Positions 24,496-31,768 of a DNA stretch of 64,000 nt are shown piece after piece. Position 1 is the stretch's first letter. Every line of letters begins with the position of its first letter. Under the pieces are notes generated by a model, which had not been told where the DNA came from, did no database searches, and saw nothing but the letters and a program-made list of their open reading frames with translations. The stretch is from Hoeflea sp. IMCC20628. Its GTDB lineage: Bacteria; Pseudomonadota; Alphaproteobacteria; Rhizobiales; Rhizobiaceae. The position numbers and the translations under genes were made by a program. The DNA lies in NCBI RefSeq assembly GCF_001011155.1, contig NZ_CP011479.1, positions 3,242,501 to 3,306,500 of the forward strand. The letters run 5' to 3'.

Positions 24496-25544
24496 CACCT
24501 GCGACCAAGCCCGCCCAGATCCTTGTCATTGAAGACGAAGAACATTTACGACGCGACATCGTTGAAGAACTCCAGGAAGCCGGATATCGCACTCTCGACG
24601 CGCAGAATGGAGAAGCGGCGCTGGAGCTGCTGAAAGAAACGACACCCGATCTTTTGCTTTGTGACATTACGATGCCAGGCCTCGACGGTTATGAAGTGCT
24701 TGAACAAGTGCGCCGCCAGCGTCCTGACCTCTCCTCAGCGCCCTTTGTTTTCCTGACAGCCTTGTCCGAGCCCTATGAGGTGGTCGAAGGCAAGCTGAAA
24801 GGTGCAGACGACTATTTGGTCAAGCCGATAGATTATGACCTGATGCTGGCCACGATCGCTGCCAGGCTCCGCCAGGTCGAGCGAATACACAACCGACACG
24901 ACGGCGAATTGGCAACCATACGCAATGCGCTGGCCGCATTGTCCGGCAGTGGCGCCGAAGCTGCGCTGAACCTTATCGCTCTGGGGACCATTCTACTCGA
25001 TGAAAAGGCTGTACCAGTTCTTGTCAACCGGGCTGCCGATCAAATGGCCGCCAATGGCGACTTCATCGCTATTGGCAAAAAAGGCATATGCTCGCCGGAT
25101 CCGGCATCAAACCGGGCGTTGCAAAGTGCCATTGGCGGGGCGCTGGAGGCAGCATCACACCACTGCGACAAAGTGCTCGGGGTCACGTTACAAAGAACCC
25201 ACGATACCAGCGCTATTTCGGTCGTGATTTGCCCGCTTGTGCAGGCGGACAATGACCGTAAGGGGCGCGCTTGCGTGGCTCTGTTTATTTCTCCACCAGG
25301 TCAAAGCCAGCGCATTCCAGAATCCCTGCTGATGGACTTGTTTTCGCTTACCCCGACCGAGGCGCGGGTCGCGAGCGCATTGGCCCGCTGCAGGCGTCCG
25401 AGCGATGTGGCGGAGGAACTTGGCGTATCGCAAACCACCATCTCGTTCCACATGCGCAACCTGTTTCAGAAAACCGGCACCAATCGACAGGCCGACTTGA
25501 TTGCACTGATCCTTGCATGCCCGATGATGATGGAATTTAAATAG
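24492..25544 (+). CDS. Response regulator with receiver and LuxR-type DNA-binding domains
   Basis: 350 residues; its ATG overlaps the kinase stop (ATGA). Receiver domain at 9-125: acidic pocket 'VIEDEEH', phospho-acceptor Asp in 'LLLCDITMPGLDGY', Thr in 'FLTALSE' and Lys in 'YLVKPIDYD'. A central region of about 150 residues (130-280) of unknown type follows, longer than in standard NarL/FixJ regulators. LuxR-type HTH is at about 285-345 ('LTPTEARVASALAR', 'LGVSQTTISFHMRNLFQKTG'). Together with the kinase and the periplasmic protein it forms one three-gene signalling operon. Confidence 0.92.
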   Translation: MTPATKPAQILVIEDEEHLRRDIVEELQEAGYRTLDAQNGEAALELLKETTPDLLLCDITMPGLDGYEVLEQVRRQRPDLSSAPFVFLTALSEPYEVVEGKLKGADDYLVKPIDYDLMLATIAARLRQVERIHNRHDGELATIRNALAALSGSGAEAALNLIALGTILLDEKAVPVLVNRAADQMAANGDFIAIGKKGICSPDPASNRALQSAIGGALEAASHHCDKVLGVTLQRTHDTSAISVVICPLVQADNDRKGRACVALFISPPGQSQRIPESLLMDLFSLTPTEARVASALARCRRPSDVAEELGVSQTTISFHMRNLFQKTGTNRQADLIALILACPMMMEFK

Positions 25545-25567
25545 ATGGACTCTCGCGAACTCGCGAC

Positions 25568-25594
25568 TGTCTGACATCAGCACCCCTGAGACAG
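25568..25594. mobile_element. IS3-type terminal repeat remnant
   Basis: Bases 25568-25594 begin TGTCTGACATCAGCACCC and end GAGACAG. They match the left end of the truncated IS at 29245-29271 at most positions. Only the end remains here, 24 bases after the response regulator stop. Confidence 0.6.
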
Positions 25595-25720
25595 CTGCGG
25601 CCTAATTGAGAAGTGGGCGTTGTCACGTTAATTGCCACCCAATTGCCGGTACTGCGAGGCGGCGTGGTTTGGGTCATGACATCGCCACTCATCAGCTACA
25701 AGCACCACCGCTTCCATCCC

Positions 25721-25872
25721 GGATTATCATCGAAAGCTGGAGGAAACAGTACAACACCAAACGACCGCATATAGCTCTGGCTTGCCTCCCTGCGCCAGAA
25801 GCCATCGTCCCGATGGCCCAAACGTCGGCCATGCACTATCTTTCAAGTCGGACCACTCAAGTGGGGCTGCTC
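25721..25872 (+). pseudogene. IS3-family transposase 3' remnant and right end
   Basis: Reads 'IIESWRKQYNTKRPHIAL' then 'PAPEAIVP', the C-terminal signature of IS3-family OrfB proteins, followed by an end whose inward strand starts TGAGCAGCCCCACTTGAGTG (IS407-like). The rest of the element is gone. Confidence 0.65.
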
Positions 25873-26023
25873 AAATGCATGACGCTCTGCTGTCGCCTGA
25901 TGCGGAAATTATTTCCGCATCACTGAGTGGTATGCAACACAAAAACCGCCAGGGCAGCTTAACCCAATTCCGCTCGGTCCAACCCCACATGGACTGTTTC
26001 GACATGGCAGTGCCGCACTCTAC
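25873..26023. other. Unassigned segment with a 21-bp palindrome
   Basis: No gene is recognised. ATGCGGAAAT, one T, then ATTTCCGCAT at 25900-25920 is a perfect palindrome. A 19-base part of it also occurs inside hipA (2665-2683). It may be an operator or chance. Confidence 0.35.
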
Positions 26024-26062
26024 TGAGCTACTCCCCATTTGTTGGACAGGCTCTGGCGTAAA

Positions 26063-26938
26063 TTAAGCTACTTTTTGCATCTGCTGATCGGGTTTGTTTT
26101 CTTCATTTCCTTGCCAGTAGACCACGGTAGGTGGTTTACCGCCAAGGGCGGAATGGGGGCGTTTGTGATTGTAGAACTCCATCCATTTTTTGATCCCAGA
26201 TTTGGCCTCTGATCCGGTCTCCCAAGCATGCAGGTAAACGCACTCATATTTCAGGGACCGCCAGAGCCGCTCGATGAAGATGTTGTCGAGGAACCGGCCC
26301 TTTCCGTCCATTGAGATGCGGACGCCGGATCGGCGGAGGCGGTCTGTCCAGGCAAAAGACGTGAACTGGCTGCCCTGATCCGTATTCATGATTTCGGGCG
26401 AGCCGAACTTGTGGATAGCTTCGTTCAGCGCTTCAACGCAGAAGTCTGCCTCCAGCGTGTTCGAGATGCGCCAGGCCAGAACCTTGCGGGTGTGCCAGTC
26501 CATGATCGCCACCAGATACAGGAACCCACGCCGCATCGGCAGGTAGGTGATGTCTGCACACCACACCTGATTGGGCCGATCAACGCGCAACCCGCGCAAC
26601 AGATAGGGGTAAATCTTGTGACCCTTCGCCGCTTTGCTGGTGTTGGGCTTCTGATAGATCGGCATCAATCCCATCAGTCGCATGAGACGACGGATGCGTT
26701 TCTTGTTCACCAGATGATCATCGTTGCGCAGGTGCCATGTCATTTGTCGAACCCCATAGAACCGGGTCTCCAGGAATTGCTTATCGATCTGGCGCATCAG
26801 ATCGAGGTTCAGATCGGTCTCGCCTTTCGGCTCATAGTAAAATGACGACCGCGAGATCGACAGCAATGCGCACTGCTTGCCGACGGACAGACCTGGCAGG
26901 TTTGGCTCAATCATCTTCCGCCTCACTTGCCGGTCCAC
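26063..26938 (-). CDS. IS3-family transposase OrfB
   Basis: 291 residues, rve integrase core with the catalytic triad in 'CADITYLPM' (Asp), 'NTDQGSQF' (Asp) and 'NIFIERLWRSLKYE' (Glu). The N-terminal helical domain ('LPGLSVGKQCALLSISRSS') is complete. It overlaps orfA by 16 bases in another frame, so the active OrfAB protein would be made by -1 frameshifting. Confidence 0.93.
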   Translation of the reverse strand: MDRQVRRKMIEPNLPGLSVGKQCALLSISRSSFYYEPKGETDLNLDLMRQIDKQFLETRFYGVRQMTWHLRNDDHLVNKKRIRRLMRLMGLMPIYQKPNTSKAAKGHKIYPYLLRGLRVDRPNQVWCADITYLPMRRGFLYLVAIMDWHTRKVLAWRISNTLEADFCVEALNEAIHKFGSPEIMNTDQGSQFTSFAWTDRLRRSGVRISMDGKGRFLDNIFIERLWRSLKYECVYLHAWETGSEAKSGIKKWMEFYNHKRPHSALGGKPPTVVYWQGNEENKPDQQMQKVA

Positions 26939-27216
26939 GGTTTGAGCTTTCTGGCCAAAAAATCATTGGCGACGGCCAACTCCCCGATTTTAGCGTGCAG
27001 GTCTTTCACCTGCTCCTCATCAACCTCCGGCGTCTTTCCAGCGCCGCGCTCGAACACACCAGGCGCGCCCACGAGCAAGGCGCGCTTCCACTGGTGGATC
27101 ATAGTCGGATGAACCCCAAAACGACTGGCCAACTCGCTGACCGTTTCCTCGCCCTTCAGCGCTTCCAACGCGACCTTGGCCTTGAATTCTGGGTGATGTT
27201 GCTTCCGTTTCGACAT
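26923..27216 (-). CDS. IS3-family transposase OrfA
   Basis: 97 residues. Helix-turn-helix ('ETVSELASRFGVHPTMIHQW') followed by a leucine-zipper-like helix ('VKDLHAKIGELAVANDFLAR'), as in IS3 OrfA proteins that bind the terminal repeats. It overlaps orfB at its 3' end. Confidence 0.93.
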   Translation of the reverse strand: MSKRKQHHPEFKAKVALEALKGEETVSELASRFGVHPTMIHQWKRALLVGAPGVFERGAGKTPEVDEEQVKDLHAKIGELAVANDFLARKLKPWTGK

Positions 27217-27297
27217 CGTCGATCTCCTTCGTGTTGAAGATCAACAGACAACAAATCGCAGCTTGCGTCAGTGTCCGATTTTGGGGGGGGCAGCTCA

Positions 27298-27384
27298 ACG
27301 TTCGGCAAGTTGGGTCTGGGTCCAACCCAATTTTTTCCTGTGGTCTCGAACAAGTGCGCCGAAATCTGCGGCTGAACGGATCAT
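27298..27384 (-). pseudogene. hipB 5' remnant (copy B), cut by IS3
   Basis: 29 codons beginning 'MIRSAADFGALVRDHRKK' and ending 'QTQLAER', nearly the same as hipB at 3003-3269, then interrupted by the IS3 right end. The helix-turn-helix is incomplete. No second hipA is present. Confidence 0.88.
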
Positions 27385-27405
27385 GAGGTGTTCTCCATAC
27401 TTCAT

Positions 27406-27497
27406 CTTACCGTACAGGAAGAATATTGAATAATCCATAGAAACTTCCCGATAAGGAAGATCGTGGAGAAAACGGAGAACTCTTCCCTCTCGGTAAG
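27406..27497 (-). promoter_or_regulatory. Three HipB-like operators, copy B
   Basis: The same 16-bp palindromes as at 3291-3382, here at 27406-27421, 27444-27459 and 27482-27497, again 38 bp apart. They are unchanged although the hipB downstream is destroyed, so HipB from copy A could act here on the rightward HNH transcript. Confidence 0.7.
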
Positions 27498-27515
27498 GTT
27501 ACGGCGAGGTACTTG

Positions 27516-27751
27516 ATCACGGCTGATCTTTTGCTAAGCTGAAATCGGATGGAGGCAAGACAAATGGCTTGCTTGGAGTCGTAACAGACGATCTCGTCAG
27601 CGAAACGCCTGAAAGGCGCTCGTACCGTTCAAAGACTGCGGAGTGGCGTATAAAATATACGTCGTCTTGTGCGAGGATAATTCCTCCCAATTGAGGGGTG
27701 ACCCATAGGGGTCATTGCACGTCCGCTTCAGAAATGAAGCAAAGGACGTGG
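27516..27751 (+). ncRNA. Candidate structured RNA leader of the HNH gene, copy B
   Basis: Equivalent of 3401-3636. Changes against copy A: G-C to G-U in the first hairpin, A-U to G-U in the 8-bp hairpin, G-U to A-U in the inner stem of the last hairpin, and two loop changes. The last hairpin (27718-27750) again covers the AAAGGA ribosome site. Conservation drops sharply just 5' of 27516 and inside the coding region, which delimits the element. Confidence 0.6.
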
Positions 27752-27755
27752 ACTC

Positions 27756-28151
27756 ATGACTTCAGGAAACAGACTCAAGAAACTCAGAAAACAGGCGGCC
27801 CAGCGACAAGGCGGTTACTGTTTCTATTGCCGGTACCCGATGTGGGATTCCAGGCCCGAGGAATTCATCGGGCGCTATGGGATTTCGTCTGGGCTGGCAC
27901 AACGGTTCCAATGTACCGCCGAGCATGTCCAAGCTCGATGCGATGGTGGCAAGGACGTTGCGCCGAACATTGTGGCTGCCTGCCGTTTCTGCAACTCGAC
28001 GCGGCACAAGGCGAAGCATGCTGCGGATGCCCAGACCTATGTGTCGTTCGTGCGTTCGAGGCTGGCAAAGGGCAAGTGGCACCCGCCACAATTGAGGGCG
28101 TCTTTCAGCGAACGGAAAAATGCCTCCGACCGATCCTCACGGGCGCGGTGA
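27756..28151 (+). CDS. Small HNH nuclease-like protein, copy B
   Basis: 131 residues; six longer than copy A because the reading frame continues past copy A's stop. Zinc and HNH residues are all kept ('CFYC', 'AEH', 'NIVAACRFCN', 'TRHKAKH'), but about one residue in five differs, mostly charge-changing surface positions. That pattern suggests two working, diverged nucleases, not a fresh duplication. Downstream come the conserved trailer and a truncated integrase gene. Confidence 0.8.
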   Translation: MTSGNRLKKLRKQAAQRQGGYCFYCRYPMWDSRPEEFIGRYGISSGLAQRFQCTAEHVQARCDGGKDVAPNIVAACRFCNSTRHKAKHAADAQTYVSFVRSRLAKGKWHPPQLRASFSERKNASDRSSRAR

Positions 28152-28188
28152 CGATCAGTCAGCGCTGGCTCATTAGCCTGACGCTCTG

Positions 28189-28332
28189 TTTGGGAATTGT
28201 CTTGCACGACTGTCCCCCGGGCGTGTATGACAATTTTGTCTTACAAGAACTGCGGTGATCGGATTTCACCAACCATTTCAGATGCTTGTGAGGGGGTCGA
28301 AAAACCTTAGCTGGGGATCCAGGTTCCCCAGC
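28189..28332. promoter_or_regulatory. Conserved trailer with palindrome and hairpin, copy B
   Basis: Matches 4073-4208 with one change. The 22-bp palindrome is at 28224-28245. The end forms a complete hairpin, GCTGGGGA (28310-28317), 7-nt loop, TCCCCAGC (28325-28332), without a T-run. The start of the integrase frame lies about 75-90 bases further on, so this may be the attachment region or the integrase control region. Confidence 0.45.
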
Positions 28333-28419
28333 CAAATTAGTCTAAATAGTTCAACAGGTTAGCACATCTCGTCAGTGTGCGGAATCACCCCACATTGTAC
28401 CCCCACAATGGGCAATGCG

Positions 28420-29244
28420 ATGTCGAACTATCTCAGGCGTGAATCAGATTCATTTGTCTTCCGCAGACGGGTCCCCTCCTCGCTTCAAAATCGCCTCGGT
28501 CAAAAGGAAATATACCGATCCTTAAAAACGACTGTGCGAAGGATAGCCAAAGCGCGTGCCGCGTATCTATTCATAGCATCTGACAGGCTGTTTCATATGA
28601 TTGAAGAGTATGATGAGGAAAGGCTTTCCGACGAGGATATAAAAGCCGCTGTTCGGCATTGGCTCAGTTCGATCACATGGACAAAACGAATAGACGCAGG
28701 CCTGAATGAACTCTCGCCTGGCACATTGAGATCGCTTCAGGACAGACTTCCCGACATACTGCTGGATGCTGGAAAAGATGAAACTGTATCATCCGAACAC
28801 AACCTGATCGAGGAAGCTTGGTCAGCTCTTGAGTATTCTGACTACTCTGGTTGGGGCAAAGGCGAAACACTGACCAGAACGGTTACCGTGATGCAGCGGA
28901 CACTCAAGGAATATGTAGACAAGCGCGTGCAAGAGGTCTTCGAGCCAGACACTCAGGTGGCGGTGTCCATTCACGATACTCCGCCCCATTCAGCACCTGC
29001 CAATATGTCGAAAATCTCGACATTCATCCAAAAATGGCAGAACGACATAAAGGTCGGCTTCCGAGGTGGTAAAGGTCTCGAACCCGAAACGACTGACCAG
29101 TATCACCAGACCGTTGAGTTATTCATCGGATTGATGGGCAACCTACCCGTAGGCAAAATATCTTATGACCTCGCTGCCGATTTCCGTGAGAAGCTGCTCG
29201 GCCTTCCAGCCACACATGGGAAGGGGCGCACTGGTTCCATCAAA
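28420..29244 (+). pseudogene. Tyrosine integrase, truncated by an IS
   Basis: About 275 codons from ATG 28420 (ATG 28408 possible). The N-terminus 'YLRRESDSFVFRRRVPSSL' is the DUF6538/Arm-binding start of phage-type integrases, and the core-binding domain follows ('ISTFIQKWQNDIK', 'LFIGLMGNLPVGKI'). The catalytic domain (R-HxxR-Y) is missing because an IS3-family end begins at 29245. It marks a former integrative element extending to the right. Confidence 0.8.
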
Positions 29245-29740
29245 TGTCTGACGTCAGCGCCCGTGGGACAGATTTGAGGATTTGAACAACGGAGGATTTC
29301 TGGTTCATCTTACCGATTGGGAGATCGAGATGAGACAGAAGCCTGAAACATCGAAGAACGCAGCTGACAAGCTGGTCAAGAACATCCGCCGCAAGACCCG
29401 CCAGACCTATTCAGCGGAGGAAAAAATCCGTATCGTTTTGGCGGGTTTGCGTGGAGAGGAAAGCATCTCGGTGCTGTGCCGCCGCGAAGGTATCGCCGAA
29501 AGCCTGTATTACAGCTGGTCGAAGGAGTTCCTGGAAGCAGGCAAGCGCCGGCTCTCGGGTGACACAGCACGGCAAGCGACGTCGCCGGAAGTAAAGGACC
29601 TTCGCTCTGAAGCCTTGGCGTTGAAGGAATGCGTCGCCGATCTGACCCTGGAGAACCGCCTGCTCAAAAAAAGCATGACAGGTGCTGGGGAGGACGAGGC
29701 ATGAGATACCCTGCGACCGAGAAGCTTGAGATCATTCGTG
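29245..29740 (+). mobile_element. IS3-family element, 3' part deleted
   Basis: The left end is TGTCTGACGTCAGCGCCC... to 29271. Complete orfA follows, then only about 13 codons of orfB ('MRYPATEKLEIIR', from 29701), after which the sequence changes abruptly into the 3' end of mocA. The right end is absent. Confidence 0.8.
29330..29704 (+). CDS. IS3-family transposase OrfA (partner OrfB lost)
   Basis: 124 residues from ATG 29330. HTH region 'YSAEEKIRIVLAGLRGEESI' with 'LCRREGIAESLYYSWSKEF', then a leucine-zipper helix ending 'LTLENRLLKKSM'. Intact, but useless for transposition without orfB, which starts at 29701 and is cut after about 13 codons. Confidence 0.85.
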   Translation: MRQKPETSKNAADKLVKNIRRKTRQTYSAEEKIRIVLAGLRGEESISVLCRREGIAESLYYSWSKEFLEAGKRRLSGDTARQATSPEVKDLRSEALALKECVADLTLENRLLKKSMTGAGEDEA

Positions 29741-30344
29741 CCTGCTCAATCCTAAAAGATTTCAGATCATCCAGCGTGTCGAGGTCTGTGAAATAGGCAG
29801 GATCCCGGAATGGAACCAGATTGACCATTTCCGGATGATCCCGTGTGAATTTCCGACATCCGGGATTTGCCTTGTCGGCCATCAGGGACTGTTTCAACGC
29901 CAGAGGGATGACCAGCGGGTTGCCACGAACAGCACCGTCGTTCATCGGAATTGTAATGCGTGCTTGATCACTGGCCCGGTGCGCCTCCAGAAGCCTCTCC
30001 AGCGCGGCGCCATCGAGAAGCGGTTGATCGCCCAGAACGACAAGGGTCGTCTTTGCCTCAGGCGCGGCGTTCAATCCGGCAGCCACGGAACCTTGCTGCC
30101 CGTCGGCAAAATCCGGATTGTGAATGAAGCTGACGTCTAGCCCATCAAGCGCCTGTTCAATGTCTGAAACCTGATAGCCGGTCACAACTGCTACCGGAGC
30201 ATCGCAGACCGCAACGCAGGCAGACACGGTTGCCCGGATCATCGGCGAGCCGTTGATCTCGATTAGCAGCTTGTTCACGCCTCCCATCCGGCGTGACAGG
30301 CCTGCTGCGAGAACGATTGCTGCCGTGTCATACACCGAACACAT
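29664..30344 (-). CDS. mocA: MobA-like nucleotidyltransferase (MocA type) with IS-derived tail
   Basis: 226 residues. MocA-type enzymes cytidylate molybdopterin to make the MCD cofactor of xanthine- and CO-dehydrogenase-class enzymes. The nucleotide-binding start 'IVLAAGLSRRMGG' with downstream 'NKLL', 'VVLGDQPLLDG' and 'GNPLVIP' is complete. The native frame runs to about 'DTLDDLKSFRIEQ', normally near the end of this family; the last 25 or so residues ('MISSFSVAGYLMPRP') are read from the truncated IS3 element. The enzyme core is intact, so it is probably still active. It is the last gene of the cox operon and fits its cofactor need. Confidence 0.82.
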   Translation of the reverse strand: MCSVYDTAAIVLAAGLSRRMGGVNKLLIEINGSPMIRATVSACVAVCDAPVAVVTGYQVSDIEQALDGLDVSFIHNPDFADGQQGSVAAGLNAAPEAKTTLVVLGDQPLLDGAALERLLEAHRASDQARITIPMNDGAVRGNPLVIPLALKQSLMADKANPGCRKFTRDHPEMVNLVPFRDPAYFTDLDTLDDLKSFRIEQARMISSFSVAGYLMPRPPQHLSCFF

Positions 30345-30413
30345 CCTTGCCGGCCTGTTTGCGTCCGCTTCTCAGGGAAAGGTGCCCTGGCCTAGTGACT
30401 GCCGCATCCTGCA

Positions 30414-30932
30414 TCACAGGGAATCGCGCAAGCGGCCCACCCATCCTTTCTTTTCTTCTACTTCTTCGCTCAGCGTGTCTTCCGCAACCGGTTGAGGACC
30501 GACAATCTCGCTAAATTTCGTGAAGAAATCGCCGGCCAACTTCTTCGCCGTTCCATCAATCAGACGGCTGCCAAGCTGGGCGATCTTGCCGCCAATTTCA
30601 GCCTTGACGGTGTAATTGAGCATGGTCGCGTCGCCGTCGGGAACAAGGTCCACCTTGGCCCCGCCCTTGGCAAAGCCGGCCATGCCGCCCGATCCTTCAC
30701 CACTGATTGTGTAGCCGCTTGGCGGATTGAGGTCCGACAGCGTCACCTTGCCGGTAAAGCTCGCCTTGACCGGGCCGACGCGCAAGGTCACCTTGGCGTT
30801 CATCTCGGTATCGGAGGTTTTCTCGATCGATTCACAACCGGGGATGCACTGGCGCAGGATGTCGACGTCATTCAAAGCCGCGTAGACTTCTTCGCGGGAC
30901 GCTTCGATGCGTTGTGATCCGTTCATTTCCAT
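30414..30932 (-). CDS. coxG: CoxG-like SRPBCC-fold CO dehydrogenase accessory protein
   Basis: 172 residues with the carbon-monoxide dehydrogenase subunit G (SRPBCC/START-like) fold: 'GSQRIEASREEVYAALND', 'IPGCESIEK', 'KVTLRVGPVKASFTGKV', 'GGKIAQLGSRLIDGTAKK'. In Oligotropha, CoxG helps recruit the enzyme to the membrane. No N-terminal signal is seen; the C-terminal 20 residues are charged and may reach the membrane or partner. It lies 15 bases downstream of the xdhC-like gene. Confidence 0.88.
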   Translation of the reverse strand: MEMNGSQRIEASREEVYAALNDVDILRQCIPGCESIEKTSDTEMNAKVTLRVGPVKASFTGKVTLSDLNPPSGYTISGEGSGGMAGFAKGGAKVDLVPDGDATMLNYTVKAEIGGKIAQLGSRLIDGTAKKLAGDFFTKFSEIVGPQPVAEDTLSEEVEEKKGWVGRLRDSL

Positions 30933-30947
30933 ATTGGTATATCCTTG

Positions 30948-31766
30948 TCAGAGTGTGCGTTGGCCACGACGGCGGATTTCAATCATTTCAGCAACAATCG
31001 AGAACGCGATTTCGTCGGGCGTGATTGCGCCAAGATTGAGCCCCGCCGGAGCGTGAATATTTTCAAGTTGTGCCGATGATACACCGGATTCCGTCAAATC
31101 GGCTTTCAGAACTGCAGCTTTTTTGCGCGAACCGACAAAAGCGAGATATTTGGAGGGCACCTGCACGGCGGCCTTGAGTGCCACGCTGTCGCCGCGGCCC
31201 TGGGTGGCAATGACCAGATAATCCCGTTCGCTCCCGTCCGTCGGAATAGTGTACCCGTCGATCAGGCGATCGGTTTCGCCAAAGTTGGCGTGATCATCCA
31301 CCGGGGCACAAATGGTGACGAAGAACCCCATGCGCCGGGCAAGATCGGCGAGCGCAACGGCGACGGGTGACGCGCCACAAATCGTCAGATGCGGCCTTGG
31401 CAGCACCGGTTCGACAAACACATCCATGGTTCCCTGGCTGGGACACATGTTCTTGGCGTAGACCACGCCTTCGCGGGTTTCGCCGGGCTTTACCTGGTGC
31501 TCCGAGAGTTGCTCGTCGGGCTGGATGCTGACAAGCCGCGACTGACCGTCGGCAAGCGCTTCACGTGCAGCCTTGAGCACCGCGCCGCGGGCGCATCCGC
31601 CGCCAATCCATCCTTCGGTGATCGTCCCATCGCTACTGATCACAGCCTTGGCGCCCGCCTTGGCGGCGGTGACCGAAACCGTGCGCACGACGGTTGCCAG
31701 CGCAAAAGGCTCGCCCTTGGATTTGTAATCATTCATCAGATCCAGAATGTCGGACTGCCGTGACAT
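30948..31766 (-). CDS. XdhC/CoxF-family cofactor insertion protein
   Basis: 272 residues from ATG 31766; GGGAGGA lies about eight bases upstream, while ATG 31772 is too close to it. The XdhC/CoxI N-terminal domain ('ATVVRTVSVTAAKAGAKA', 'GWIGGGCARGAVLKAA') is followed by a Rossmann-like C-terminal domain ('LTICGASPVAVALADLAR'). The family binds MCD cofactor, promotes its sulfuration and inserts it into the large subunit. Corresponds to CoxF or CoxI of Oligotropha. The start lies a few bases from the coxE stop. Confidence 0.88.
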   Translation of the reverse strand: MSRQSDILDLMNDYKSKGEPFALATVVRTVSVTAAKAGAKAVISSDGTITEGWIGGGCARGAVLKAAREALADGQSRLVSIQPDEQLSEHQVKPGETREGVVYAKNMCPSQGTMDVFVEPVLPRPHLTICGASPVAVALADLARRMGFFVTICAPVDDHANFGETDRLIDGYTIPTDGSERDYLVIATQGRGDSVALKAAVQVPSKYLAFVGSRKKAAVLKADLTESGVSSAQLENIHAPAGLNLGAITPDEIAFSIVAEMIEIRRRGQRTL

Positions 31767-31768
31767 GA

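Larger units (their letters stand above)
26024..27297 (-). mobile_element. IS3-family insertion sequence, apparently complete
   Basis: 1,274 bp with orfA and orfB. The ends are imperfect inverted repeats: TGAGCTACTCCCCATTTG on the left and, read inward, TGAGCTGCCCCCCCCAAAA on the right, both followed by GGACA. The flanking bases (TAC on the left, ACG on the right) do not form a target duplication. The right end lies inside hipB copy B, whose continuation is absent on the left, so a deletion or recombination followed insertion. Confidence 0.88.
27296..28324. repeat. 1.03-kb direct repeat, copy B
   Basis: Second copy of 3181-4208, same orientation. It starts at the IS3 right end and stops in the loop of the hairpin at 28310-28332. 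Because the whole hairpin is present here and only half in copy A, copy B probably preserves the original right boundary. Confidence 0.9.

Noticed and set aside
26024-27297. Fresh IS3 insertion into hipB copy B
   Set aside because: No target duplication and no hipB sequence on the other side, so the present junction is not a simple insertion.
4209-28324. Integrative element bounded by att sites
   Set aside because: The truncated integrase lies outside the right repeat and points away, and the repeats are 1 kb long; direct-repeat recombination is a simpler reading than attL/attR.
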